From the NCBI GenBank assembly GCA_002398825.1, contig DHBS01000014.1, positions 1 through 11,031 of the forward strand: a DNA stretch of 11,031 bases. The letters are read 5' to 3'. Origin of the DNA: Syntrophomonas sp. UBA4922 (GTDB taxonomy: Bacteria; Bacillota; Syntrophomonadia; Syntrophomonadales; Syntrophomonadaceae). A program made the position numbers and the translations under genes. Within the stretch, counting starts at the first letter, position 1, and the number at the start of each line of letters is the position of its first letter. Below, piece after piece: positions 1-6,839 of this stretch. The notes under the pieces are model-generated. The model saw only the letters and a program-made list of their open reading frames with translations. It made no database searches and was not told where the DNA came from.

Positions 1-23
1 GGGGGAGTAAGCCTCCCCCTTTT
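1..23 (+). terminator. Intrinsic terminator at the left edge
   Basis: A 7-bp perfect stem (GGGGGAG at 1-7, CTCCCCC at 13-19) with a 5-nt loop is followed by four T's on the plus strand. It would end transcription of a plus-strand gene lying left of the window. The stem may extend beyond the edge. The gene it serves is not visible. Confidence 0.55.
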
Positions 24-84
24 CATTTAGATTAACATCACCTATCATGCTGCGTTGGAGCTAGCGGATGAGGGTAACGGAATT

Positions 85-111
85 AAAAAAGCCCGCCTAT
101 ATTAGCGGGCT
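85..111 (-). terminator. Intrinsic terminator of the ferritin-like repeat protein gene
   Basis: On the minus strand AGCCCGC (111-105), an 8-nt loop and GCGGGCT (96-90) form a 7-bp GC-rich stem, followed by a run of six T's (90-85, partly in the stem). It lies about 20 nt past the stop codon of the minus-strand gene at 130-609, so it is a clear Rho-independent terminator for that gene. Confidence 0.85.
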
Positions 112-129
112 CCCTTCTATATTGATAAA

Positions 130-609
130 TTAGCAGTCGCTTAATGCCAATACTGCCAGCCAGAATTTGGCGTGCCCGTATTCATCCCCTGCGATGTTGA
201 GAATCAGGGCTCGCAGCAGCGGATCATCAACCATGTTGGCCATAGCCGCATACATGGAAACAGCCCCGATTTCATCAGTGATGGCTTCCTCCACCAATTG
301 GCAGAAATCTTTTTTGTCGTCATCTCGTGAGGGGCAATAATCATCATCAGGCTCATAATATTTTTTGGGCATCATGTCGTCCTTTCTCCTTTTGTCTTTT
401 TTGGGTTCTCTGTCATCCTCGGGATACCATTTACACTTCTTATCTTCTTCATCGTCATACCAACATTTGTGCTTTTTATCTTCCTCGGGTTCATAACACC
501 ATTTGCGTTTCTCGTCTTCCTCAGGTTCGTAATACCATTTCGGCTTCTTGGGTTCTGCATGTCCATAACCCTTTTTCGGCATTTTTTCACGATGGTTCTT
601 TTTGAACAT
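130..609 (-). CDS. Repeat-bearing protein with C-terminal two-helix ferritin-like module (possible spore-surface protein)
   Basis: This 159-residue protein was not recognised by name. Residues 1-101 are highly charged. Residues 25-71 hold four degenerate 11-12-residue units (WYYEPEEDEKRK, WCYEPEEDKKHK, CWYDDEEDKKCK, WYPEDDREPKK), and another YYEPDDD follows near 84-90. Residues 102-159 read as two amphipathic helices of ferritin/rubrerythrin type, with Glu107, Glu108 and Glu113 in helix 1 and a DEYGH motif (Glu143-x2-His146) in helix 2. This is half of a four-helix diiron bundle, so it would have to dimerise. The start at 609 is chosen because AAGGAGG lies 8 nt upstream; an upstream in-frame start at 642 would put this SD inside the gene. 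There is no signal peptide or membrane segment. Tyr/Cys/Lys-rich repeats recall cross-linked spore coat proteins, and a sigma-K-like promoter is possible upstream. The coat role is inference; the ferritin-like fold is fairly well supported. Confidence 0.8.
   Translation of the reverse strand: MFKKNHREKMPKKGYGHAEPKKPKWYYEPEEDEKRKWCYEPEEDKKHKCWYDDEEDKKCKWYPEDDREPKKDKRRKDDMMPKKYYEPDDDYCPSRDDDKKDFCQLVEEAITDEIGAVSMYAAMANMVDDPLLRALILNIAGDEYGHAKFWLAVLALSDC
397..537 (-). repeat. Tandem 36-nt coding repeats (Trp/Tyr-Glu-Pro-Glu-Glu-Asp-Lys units)
   Basis: Four consecutive units of about 12 codons lie inside the minus-strand gene at 130-609 (protein residues 25-36, 37-48, 49-60, 61-71). Each opens with two or three aromatic or Cys residues, then an acidic Glu-Pro-Glu-Glu-Asp block, then a basic Lys block. 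The DNA copies are diverged, so these are old repeats selected at protein level rather than a recent slippage product. Confidence 0.7.
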
Positions 610-648
610 CCATCCGACCTCCTTGTATGTGATTAGCCACATCCGGCT

Positions 649-665
649 ATTCCATATTATGGAAT
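649..665. repeat. 17-bp perfect palindrome between the divergent units
   Basis: ATTCCATATTATGGAAT has two 8-bp arms around one central T. It sits 40 nt upstream of the minus-strand start at 609 and about 100 nt upstream of the plus-strand start at 768. It could be an operator for a dimeric regulator. It overlaps the -10 element of the candidate minus-strand promoter, so binding there would block that promoter. No regulator is recognisable nearby. Confidence 0.5.
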
Positions 666-680
666 GCTCTCAAAGGGAGT
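653..680 (-). promoter_or_regulatory. Candidate sigma-K-like promoter for the ferritin-like repeat protein gene
   Basis: On the minus strand, AC (680-679) is followed by exactly 17 nt and then CATAATATG (661-653). The Bacillus mother-cell sigma-K consensus is AC-N17-CATA-N3-TA, so only the last base differs. Initiation would fall near 646, leaving a leader of about 36 nt before the ATG at 609, which includes the SD. A sigma-A reading would use CATAAT as -10 but finds no acceptable -35. The consensus is short, so chance is a real alternative. Confidence 0.35.
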
Positions 681-708
681 GCCTGTACCTGCCAAACTTT
701 CCCGACAA

Positions 709-738
709 GTAACATAATGGGTATTCAATCCGTATACT
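709..738 (+). promoter_or_regulatory. Candidate sigma-A promoter for the DNRLRE-protein operon
   Basis: GTAACA (709-714, 4 of 6 to TTGACA), an 18-bp spacer and TATACT (733-738, 5 of 6 to TATAAT) precede the TTG start at 768. Initiation near 745 would leave a leader of about 23 nt holding the TAAGGAG SD (751-757). The -35 match is mediocre, and a sporulation sigma factor cannot be excluded. Confidence 0.4.
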
Positions 739-767
739 GGTAAAAAAACATAAGGAGTGGATATAAA

Positions 768-1532
768 TTGAACTCGGGCAGATTTAAAACCCTGATTAAA
801 GTTGCTAAAAAACACAAAGTCAAAAGCCTGCAGTTATATAAAGATATGGTAGATACTACCCCTGATAAGGATCTCAAAAAGTTAATTCAAGAAAATATCA
901 TAACCGGCGAGAGAAAGCATCATCGTTGGCTGGAGGATATGGTCAGAGATTATAACAAAAAAAACCATAAACATGATCATGGTTGTCGGGATCGGGAAGC
1001 AGATATCAAGTCCGTTATCATTCCTCTCCAGCAGGGCGTCTTTATAAGCAAGTATTACCCTGACAAGAATTTCAATGATTACGATGCCTTGTATTTCGGT
1101 CGTCATGGTCATCCCAATAACGTTTTTCGAACCCTGATGCAGTTCGATCTCAACAAAATTCCAGATAACTGCACCATTATAAAAGCGGAGTTAATCGTTT
1201 CCCTGTGCACCAATGAATTGCCCCATGGAGGTGCGCGCGTTGCCATGCATCCGATATTAACCGACTGGTGCGAAGACACCGCTACCTGGAATGACGGTCC
1301 TGAAATAGCACGGGAGCATTGGAGAATTGAAATCCCGGGCGGCGTTTTCGGCCCGTTGTGTATAGATGTGAGCGATTATATTCAGGACTATTTTGAGTGT
1401 CCAAATTACGGCTTTATTCTGGTTGGTTCCGAGTCCATAGACGGTGTGATTGGAATAGAGGCCAGAGACTGCGGGCCCCACCGCAAAGGTCCCTACCTGA
1501 AAATAGAAATGGAGTGCGGCCATGACGAATAA
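768..1532 (+). CDS. DNRLRE-domain protein with N-terminal two-helix ferritin-like module
   Basis: The protein has 254 residues. Residues about 5-62 form a helical hairpin ending in GERKHHRWLEDM (Glu48-x2-His51). It resembles the C-terminal ferritin-like module of the divergent neighbour, but Lys17 appears to replace the first metal-binding Glu, so metal binding is doubtful. A His/Lys-rich linker (63-75) follows. Residues about 80-250 match the DNRLRE beta-sandwich type: YYPD..FNDYDALYFGR, then LMQFDLNKIPDNCTIIKAEL, then DWCEDTATWNDGP, and a closing strand pattern. Such domains usually occur in surface or extracellular proteins, often as carbohydrate-binding-like modules. No signal peptide is seen, which fits export by mother-cell assembly or an intracellular role. 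The TTG start follows AAGGAG by 10 nt; the next in-frame ATG is at codon 27, inside the helix. The 3' end overlaps the next gene by 11 nt. Function is unknown. Confidence 0.8.
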   Translation: MNSGRFKTLIKVAKKHKVKSLQLYKDMVDTTPDKDLKKLIQENIITGERKHHRWLEDMVRDYNKKNHKHDHGCRDREADIKSVIIPLQQGVFISKYYPDKNFNDYDALYFGRHGHPNNVFRTLMQFDLNKIPDNCTIIKAELIVSLCTNELPHGGARVAMHPILTDWCEDTATWNDGPEIAREHWRIEIPGGVFGPLCIDVSDYIQDYFECPNYGFILVGSESIDGVIGIEARDCGPHRKGPYLKIEMECGHDE

Positions 1533-1782
1533 TAAAGATTCAGCCAATCACTACCAGACTTTGGCAAAGCTGCTTGATGAACAGTATCAATCCCGCGTTG
1601 AAATGTGCCAACAATTGGCCAGTCATCTGGAAAACGGCCATAAACGGGAAGCCTCGGGCGATGAACAGCAGATTCGCTCCAAAAAAGCAACAAATCATGG
1701 TCCTTGGTTTGGAATAGAAAAGATATCAGCTTTAACCCCCGAACAGATACTTCAGCATCTCTTAGATAACATGAAAAAATAG
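1522..1782 (+). CDS. Small hypothetical protein, translationally coupled
   Basis: This 86-residue hydrophilic protein was not recognised. Its ATG lies inside the end of the preceding gene (11-nt overlap, different frame) with GGAG 7 nt upstream, so it is probably translated by coupling. Residues 9-39 and 64-86 look helical (LAKLLDEQYQSRVEMCQQLASHL and ALTPEQILQHLLDNMKK), separated by a polar linker. There is one Cys, no membrane segment and no signal peptide. A strong terminator follows, so it is the last gene of a two-gene operon. Its position suggests a partner of the DNRLRE protein, but nothing in the sequence proves this. Confidence 0.7.
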   Translation: MTNNKDSANHYQTLAKLLDEQYQSRVEMCQQLASHLENGHKREASGDEQQIRSKKATNHGPWFGIEKISALTPEQILQHLLDNMKK

Positions 1783-1816
1783 GAGTCCCCGAGAATTACC
1801 CCCTGGCATCACCCGC

Positions 1817-1857
1817 TGAGGACGGGAGAATCGGACATTCTCCCGTCCTCATTTTTT
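1817..1857 (+). terminator. Strong intrinsic terminator of the DNRLRE operon
   Basis: A 15-bp perfect stem (TGAGGACGGGAGAAT at 1817-1831, ATTCTCCCGTCCTCA at 1837-1851) with a 5-nt loop is followed directly by six T's (1852-1857). It lies 35 nt past the stop at 1782. It is the clearest terminator in the window. Confidence 0.93.
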
Positions 1858-1969
1858 GTGTCCATTAATAAATCCGCATATCCCGGGGAAGCCTAATTAA
1901 AAATCTTACGCCTGTGTATAGAACAGCTTAGTGGCCAATTATGACCTTGCTGCAAAGGGGGATTAGAAA

Positions 1970-2347
1970 ATGCGCATGGTGCAATGTCCCGAACTCTGCT
2001 TCTGGTGTGGTGAGGCTACCGGACGTACTTCGGTGTTTGAAGCCGCCTCTCCTGAAGATTATGATATTCCCGGTGTACTGGCCAGTTATGAGCCTTGCCC
2101 CGCCTGCCGGCGCACCTGGGGACTGGGGGTAGTGCTGTTTGAAGTAGTCGACGAGCACAGCAGCGACAGGCCGCCTTTGACACCGGGCTATGCCCCAACC
2201 GGGCGCTGGTTTATTGTGCCGCCGGAAACCATTCGCGAGTACTTTGATTATCCCGAACAGGTGATAGCCACCGGTAAAGGGATCATAGATAACGTTCTGG
2301 CCGATTATTTGATGGATAGTTTCATGCAGGGGCAGGTGATTCATTAG
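1970..2347 (+). CDS. Zinc-ribbon protein of unknown function
   Basis: A 125-residue protein with two Cys pairs, Cys10-x2-Cys13 (CFWCG) and Cys43-x2-Cys46 (EPCPAC), typical of a zinc ribbon; Cys6 is an extra thiol. After the ribbon come a short beta-like stretch (GLGVVLFEVV), a PTGRW motif (76-80) and a helical C-terminus. The layout of ribbon, EPC.xC, PTGRW..V and a helix recalls small zinc-ribbon proteins seen in phages and bacterial genomes, but this is an impression that could not be tested here. The ATG has a G-rich SD (AAAGGGGGA) 7 nt upstream. It stands alone: the upstream operon is closed by a terminator, and the sbcDC operon converges on it. A TATAGA at 1917-1922 could be a -10, but no good -35 is visible. 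Confidence 0.75.
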   Translation: MRMVQCPELCFWCGEATGRTSVFEAASPEDYDIPGVLASYEPCPACRRTWGLGVVLFEVVDEHSSDRPPLTPGYAPTGRWFIVPPETIREYFDYPEQVIATGKGIIDNVLADYLMDSFMQGQVIH

Positions 2348-2388
2348 CCGGTACAGAGGGAACATCGGGTACCTCAGCCCTGTACGGC
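2347..2388. terminator. Hairpin between convergent stop codons
   Basis: The arms GCCGGTACAGAGG (2347-2359) and CCCTGTACGGC (2378-2388) pair over 11 bp with two one-base bulges. The structure nearly fills the gap between the stops of the zinc-ribbon gene and sbcC, and is nearly symmetric. There is no T-run on either side, so it would be an inefficient intrinsic terminator. It may instead stabilise the 3' ends of both messages. Confidence 0.4.
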
Positions 2389-2391
2389 AGT

Positions 2392-5300
2392 TCAAGAGAC
2401 ATGGAAGCTCAGGCTGCTTCCGAACTCACTTTTCTTCACTTCCAATCTGGCATCAATGCGTTCTTTGAGCTCATCAATGTGGGAAATGATCCCTACCAGA
2501 CGGCCTTGTTCCTGAAGGCTGAAAAGGATGCGAACCGCTTCATCAAGGGAATCGGCATCCAGGGAACCGAAGCCTTCATCTATAAACATGGCCTCCAGAT
2601 AAGTACCTCCGGAATAGGACTGAACCACCTCCGCCAGCCCAAGTGCCAGGGCCAGCGAAGCTAAAAATGACTCCCCTCCGGAAAGATTGGCAACCGGACG
2701 GGTAGTGCTGGTGTAATGGTCGTATACCTCAATATTGAGTCCTCCCGCTGCGTTGGCACGGGTCAAATCCTGGCTGCGATTCAGTATAAAACGGCCTTTG
2801 CTCAGCCTGCTGAGCCTTTCACTGGCCCGGAGGATTACATCATCAAGCAAGGCCCCCAGAACAAAGCGCTGAAACGTAACATTTTTGGGGTTTTTGCCGT
2901 TGGCTACATCGGCGATACGGCCCAGCACCCGGTATTGCCCGGTAACCGCCTCTAGCTGTTTTTCATAGCCTCCCACAGTAATCAAATCATTGTTCAATTT
3001 TTTAAGCCGCTCTTCAGCCAGGGTGAACTCCGCATGGATTCGATCCCGTTCTGTTTGCAGCTGCTCATGCCGGGTCTGAATTGCCGCCAAGTCGGGTGGC
3101 TGCAGCCCGTGAACCTCTGCTTCGCACCTTGCCAGCTGATCCTGCGCTGAATGCAGACGCAAATCATATTGCTTAATAAAGACCTCAAGATCGTTGAGTT
3201 TGGTTTCACTGCTCCTGGCTGCCTCATATTCTGCCTGCTGCTTGAAGCCGGCCCTATGTAATTCCTGGGTAAAAAGCAGGCTTTCATTATCGAAATGCAG
3301 CCGGGCCTGATTGGTTTTCTCCAAGAGGCTGTCTACCCTGGTGGCGGTATTGGACAGCTTAACGTTCAGTTCCTCGGCCAGCAGTCTGGCATTCTCCAGG
3401 TTTTGGGCCAGGACCTCACAGTGTTTTAAAGCCTGCTCTTGTTCTTTTTGCAAGGTTTCCCGATCAATAATGGTTTGCGGCAGGTGTTGGGCGCGCTCAC
3501 TAAAGATGGCTTGCGTGGAAGCACACTCTTGTTCTGCCTGTCCAAGTTCATATTTAAGCCGCTCCAACCGGGAAAAACTCAGCTTTTCCCCCTCTTCCAA
3601 CAATGCCAGGGATTGTGCCCACTGTCCCTCTTGACTGGCGGATTTCATGGTGGTCTGATATTTTGACCGGCTCAATTCCAGGCTTTGCCGCAAAGCCGCC
3701 AGTGTTTGCGATCCTTTGTCGCCTAGTTCGGCTTCCAACCTCAGGGTTTTTTCTTCAAAAAGCCTCAGTTTTATTTCTATAGCGACCGCATTTTTCCGGG
3801 CCTCGTTGAGTTGTTCCGCGGCCAGGTCAATCCTGGCCTGCTGCTCCTTGAGTTGTTTCTCATCAGGAAGCTGGCCGCTGGCAGTATGGGGATGAGGATG
3901 ATTCAAGGAACCGCAAACCGGGCAGGGTACGCCTTCCCGCAGATCAGTCGCCAAAAGCGCGGCCTGGCCCTGGTTCCAGGCATCCTGCAGAACGGACCCA
4001 TGATTTTTTAATTCATTATATTTTTGCTCGGCCTTTTCAAGCTGGCGGACGGCCTTTTTCCACTCATACTTGTGCTTGGCCAGAGATTGGCGGGCTTGTT
4101 CCAGTTCATTGCGCTTGCTGAAGATTGTTTCCTGTGCCTGCACCTCGGTTTTAAGGACTTCCACCTGAAGTGCGGACTGTTGTGCAGTCTGCCAATTGTT
4201 GTTGATCTCCTCCCGCTGCAGGCGGATTTTAGTCATTTCAGCTTCGGCTTGACTGAGATCTTCCTGTAACAGGCCGCGCTGTTGTTCTGCTGCCGCCAGT
4301 TCATTCCTGGCCTCCTGATATTGCTCAAAAACCGGGGTTAAACTATGCAGCCAGTGCAAGTGCCGGGAAGCCTGGTAGCGCTCCGCTTCCTTATCGGTTT
4401 CGGCCTGGTAGGCTTCTTGAGCCGCCTTGTTTTGCATTTTGAGCTGCTCCAACTCCATAGCTGCTTTTCTGTGCTCGATCTGGATCTGTTTATATTCCGT
4501 CTGGCGTTGGTTGAGGCTATTTTCCAGAGCAGCCAGCAGCAAGGCCTTCCTGCCCTTTTCCAGGATCCGCCGCTGCCTTTCGATATCATCTTTTTGCAAA
4601 GACAATTGCTCTAGCTCATGCCGGGCTTCAGCGCAGGCCTTAAAAAGCTGCGCTATCCTTTTAGCCTGGCCCAGGGCCTCGGCGGCCCCAGCCAAATCCT
4701 TTGTAATCTGCTCCAACTGTTTCCTGTCGGAGGCGATAACACCGATTTCCTTATCAATGGCCATCCGTAATTCTTCAGTTGAGGTGCAAGCGTGCTCCTG
4801 AAGAAGTTCTGCTTTTTTGGCTTCGATTCGCAAAGCCAGGTCTTCCACGGTTTTGGCCTGCTCTTTAAAATAGGCTTCGATACGGCTGTACAGGCCGGTT
4901 TGGAACAAAACCTGCATAATGGCCTGACGTTCTTTAGAATCAGCCATCAAGAGGCGGCGAAACTGTCCCTGGGGCAGCATCACCACCTGACGAAACTGGT
5001 CGCTCCTGAAGCCCAGCAATTTCTGAATCATTTCATTTACCCGGTTCCAGCCGCTGGCCAGGGCAACTTCCTGCGGTTTCTGATTTTCGTCGGGGCTGAT
5101 ATCATAAAAGACCGCATGTTGAGGCTCCTCGGCGGTGCCTGTGCCTCGTCTGCTTGGACGCAGCTGGCGCGGTCTTCTCTGTACCCGGTAAGTTTTATCG
5201 GCCAGGGAGAAATCGAATTCCACTTCAGTTAGGCTGTCCTGAGCAGCGAAGTCGCTGCGCATATCAGCGCCGGAACGTTCCGCCCCGCTGCTTTCCCCGT

Positions 5301-5457
5301 AGAGGGCAAAGCAGATAGCGTCCAGGATAGTGGTCTTACCTGAACCGGTAGGGCCATGGATCAGGAAAAAGGAGCGCCCTTGCAAGAGGCCAAAATCCAC
5401 CTCATGAGTACCCACAAAGGGTCCAAAAGAGGTTATTTTCAACAATAGCGGCCGCAT
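2392..5457 (-). CDS. sbcC: SbcC, Rad50-type ATPase of the SbcCD nuclease
   Basis: The 1021-residue protein is a usual length for SbcC. It is the ATP-driven architectural subunit that, with SbcD, opens and trims DNA ends and cuts hairpins in the cytoplasm. The N-terminal ATPase half has MRPLLLKITSFGPF and Walker A GPTGSGKT (35-42). Two long coiled-coil arms rich in Gln, Glu, Leu and Ala flank a zinc hook CPVC (Cys512 to Cys515) at the exact middle. The C-terminal half has the signature LSGGE (925-929), Walker B ending in Asp960-Glu961, the D-loop SLD (965-967) and the switch His993. All catalytic motifs are intact. The start at 5457 fits the family N-terminus and a G-rich SD inside the end of sbcD; an in-frame start at 5535 would add 26 residues unlike the family. 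It begins 2 nt after the sbcD stop, so the two are almost certainly translationally coupled. Confidence 0.97.
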   Translation of the reverse strand: MRPLLLKITSFGPFVGTHEVDFGLLQGRSFFLIHGPTGSGKTTILDAICFALYGESSGAERSGADMRSDFAAQDSLTEVEFDFSLADKTYRVQRRPRQLRPSRRGTGTAEEPQHAVFYDISPDENQKPQEVALASGWNRVNEMIQKLLGFRSDQFRQVVMLPQGQFRRLLMADSKERQAIMQVLFQTGLYSRIEAYFKEQAKTVEDLALRIEAKKAELLQEHACTSTEELRMAIDKEIGVIASDRKQLEQITKDLAGAAEALGQAKRIAQLFKACAEARHELEQLSLQKDDIERQRRILEKGRKALLLAALENSLNQRQTEYKQIQIEHRKAAMELEQLKMQNKAAQEAYQAETDKEAERYQASRHLHWLHSLTPVFEQYQEARNELAAAEQQRGLLQEDLSQAEAEMTKIRLQREEINNNWQTAQQSALQVEVLKTEVQAQETIFSKRNELEQARQSLAKHKYEWKKAVRQLEKAEQKYNELKNHGSVLQDAWNQGQAALLATDLREGVPCPVCGSLNHPHPHTASGQLPDEKQLKEQQARIDLAAEQLNEARKNAVAIEIKLRLFEEKTLRLEAELGDKGSQTLAALRQSLELSRSKYQTTMKSASQEGQWAQSLALLEEGEKLSFSRLERLKYELGQAEQECASTQAIFSERAQHLPQTIIDRETLQKEQEQALKHCEVLAQNLENARLLAEELNVKLSNTATRVDSLLEKTNQARLHFDNESLLFTQELHRAGFKQQAEYEAARSSETKLNDLEVFIKQYDLRLHSAQDQLARCEAEVHGLQPPDLAAIQTRHEQLQTERDRIHAEFTLAEERLKKLNNDLITVGGYEKQLEAVTGQYRVLGRIADVANGKNPKNVTFQRFVLGALLDDVILRASERLSRLSKGRFILNRSQDLTRANAAGGLNIEVYDHYTSTTRPVANLSGGESFLASLALALGLAEVVQSYSGGTYLEAMFIDEGFGSLDADSLDEAVRILFSLQEQGRLVGIISHIDELKERIDARLEVKKSEFGSSLSFHVS

Positions 5458-5459
5458 CT

Positions 5460-6602
5460 TCAGTCCCCCCTTTCCTTTTCGTAAAATTTGTCGACGAGGC
5501 GGGCCACCACTCCTTGCTCCGGCTCGGAGAGGCAATTTCCCGTAACCTGCTGGTAAAAAGATCTAAACAAATCGACCTCGGTAAGGTTTCGAAAATCCCT
5601 TTCACCACCCAGCCCCGCGGGTACCTGGTGCAAAACCGGGCGCTGCAATTCCACGATGTGAGGAAAAACTTGGCGCAGTTTGCCCATAGGGTCTAATAAG
5701 GCACCCTCATCGAGGAGCACCACCTTGATATAATCATCGCTTCTATCGCTGGTGAGGATTTCCTCAAGGTTCCCTTCTATGCAGCGCAATTCCCGGCGCG
5801 GACTCAAAGCAATGTTTTCACCCTTCATTAATTCCCCGTTCTGGTCGATCTCCAGCAAGGTTACACCTTTGCGATGCTCAGCCTCGGCAAAGGAATATTT
5901 AAGCAGCGACCCGGCATAACAAACCTTTTCATTGCCTATGTATTGCGGGCGGTGCAGGTGGCCCAGGGCGCAGTAATTGAATAGCTCCAAAAGATTTGCC
6001 GAAACGCATCCAGCCCCGCCCACCGCACTTAGGGGCCGCTCTGATTCGCTTTCCACTCCCCCGCTGATGAAAGCGTGGGCAACCGCGATCTTTCGGGCTG
6101 AAGCCGGCAGGGTGGAAGTTATGTAATCTATCATGGCTGCCATTGCGCTGTGGTGGTCATGGATAGACTGGTCTCCTGTAAAATTACGGACAAAGGCCGG
6201 TTCGCTATAAGGAAGCGGGCAAAAGTATACCGGACCGTACTCGTCATATAATGGAATCGGTTGCCACAGGCCGTTTAAGGGGCCGACCATATAAAGCTGC
6301 TGCTGGGTAAGCATGTGCTGCGCAAAGCCTATCCGCTCCGGGTTGTCGTGATTGCCTGCAATCACGATAACGGGTATGCACAGGTCCTGACAAATCCTGG
6401 TCAACACCGTGTTGAGCAGACTGACAGCTTCGGCGGAAGGCTGGGAACGGTCAAATACGTCTCCGGCTATAATAACTGCATCGACTCCGCTCTCCCCCGC
6501 AAGGTTGACCAACTGTTCCAAAACATGGGCCTGTTCTTCGATAAGATTGTATCCATGAAAAGAACGGCCCAGATGCCAATCGGCACTGTGCAATATGCGC
6601 AA
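5460..6602 (-). CDS. sbcD: SbcD, Mre11-type exonuclease subunit
   Basis: The 380-residue metallophosphoesterase is the nuclease subunit of SbcCD. Metal and active-site motifs are in order: DWH (Asp8, His10), GDVFD (Asp48), GNHD (Asn84, His85), a later AHAF and a GHLH, all as in Mn-dependent Mre11/SbcD enzymes. The C-terminal part is the capping and SbcC-binding region. A TTG start at 6602 is preferred because AGGAGG (6616-6611) lies 8 nt upstream and it gives MRILHSADWHLG, the usual SbcD N-terminus. A GTG at 6611 would sit directly on that SD with no spacer. It is the first gene of the operon with sbcC. A weak promoter candidate lies upstream on the minus strand (TAGACT at 6656-6651, 16 bp, TATGTT at 6634-6629). 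No Firmicute LexA box is seen. Confidence 0.96.
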   Translation of the reverse strand: MRILHSADWHLGRSFHGYNLIEEQAHVLEQLVNLAGESGVDAVIIAGDVFDRSQPSAEAVSLLNTVLTRICQDLCIPVIVIAGNHDNPERIGFAQHMLTQQQLYMVGPLNGLWQPIPLYDEYGPVYFCPLPYSEPAFVRNFTGDQSIHDHHSAMAAMIDYITSTLPASARKIAVAHAFISGGVESESERPLSAVGGAGCVSANLLELFNYCALGHLHRPQYIGNEKVCYAGSLLKYSFAEAEHRKGVTLLEIDQNGELMKGENIALSPRRELRCIEGNLEEILTSDRSDDYIKVVLLDEGALLDPMGKLRQVFPHIVELQRPVLHQVPAGLGGERDFRNLTEVDLFRSFYQQVTGNCLSEPEQGVVARLVDKFYEKERGD

Positions 6603-6795
6603 CTTCTCCACCTCCTATTGGTAGGTTAAACATAGCTGGCAATTTAGTCCAGTCTAACTCCATTCGATGACACTATTTTGTCACCACAAAGCCAATAATT
6701 AAGCAGTCTAAATGTCTTGCGGAGATTATCGGTGCAGTTTCAGCAGGCATTTTATTGCTGCAGTTTCGTAGCGTGGCATTATGGGCGCACAATGA

Positions 6796-6824
6796 TAAAA
6801 GCCCTCACCATGTGAAGGCTTTTA
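6796..6824. terminator. Bidirectional terminator-like hairpin after the 6S RNA candidate
   Basis: TAAAAGCC (6796-6803) pairs with GGCTTTTA (6817-6824). One C-A mismatch follows, then TCAC pairs with GTGA around a 3-nt loop. Each arm ends in four A/T pairs, so each strand carries a T-rich tail (CTTTTATCATT on the minus strand). It lies 16 nt past the 3' end of the predicted minus-strand RNA and is the natural stop for it. It also separates that unit from sbcDC. Confidence 0.55.
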
Positions 6825-6839
6825 GCTGACTTTTTTAAC

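Noticed and set aside
130..609. Encapsulated ferritin cargo
   Set aside because: The two-helix layout is similar, but there is no encapsulin shell gene nearby and no recognisable C-terminal cargo peptide after the module.
4792..5232. Long plus-strand open frames opposite sbcC
   Set aside because: They are antisense frames across a well-supported coding gene, with no SD or recognisable domains.
5458..5535. An upstream start for sbcC adding 26 residues
   Set aside because: The extension overlaps sbcD and is unlike the family N-terminus; MRPLLLKITSFGPF with its own SD is the standard start.
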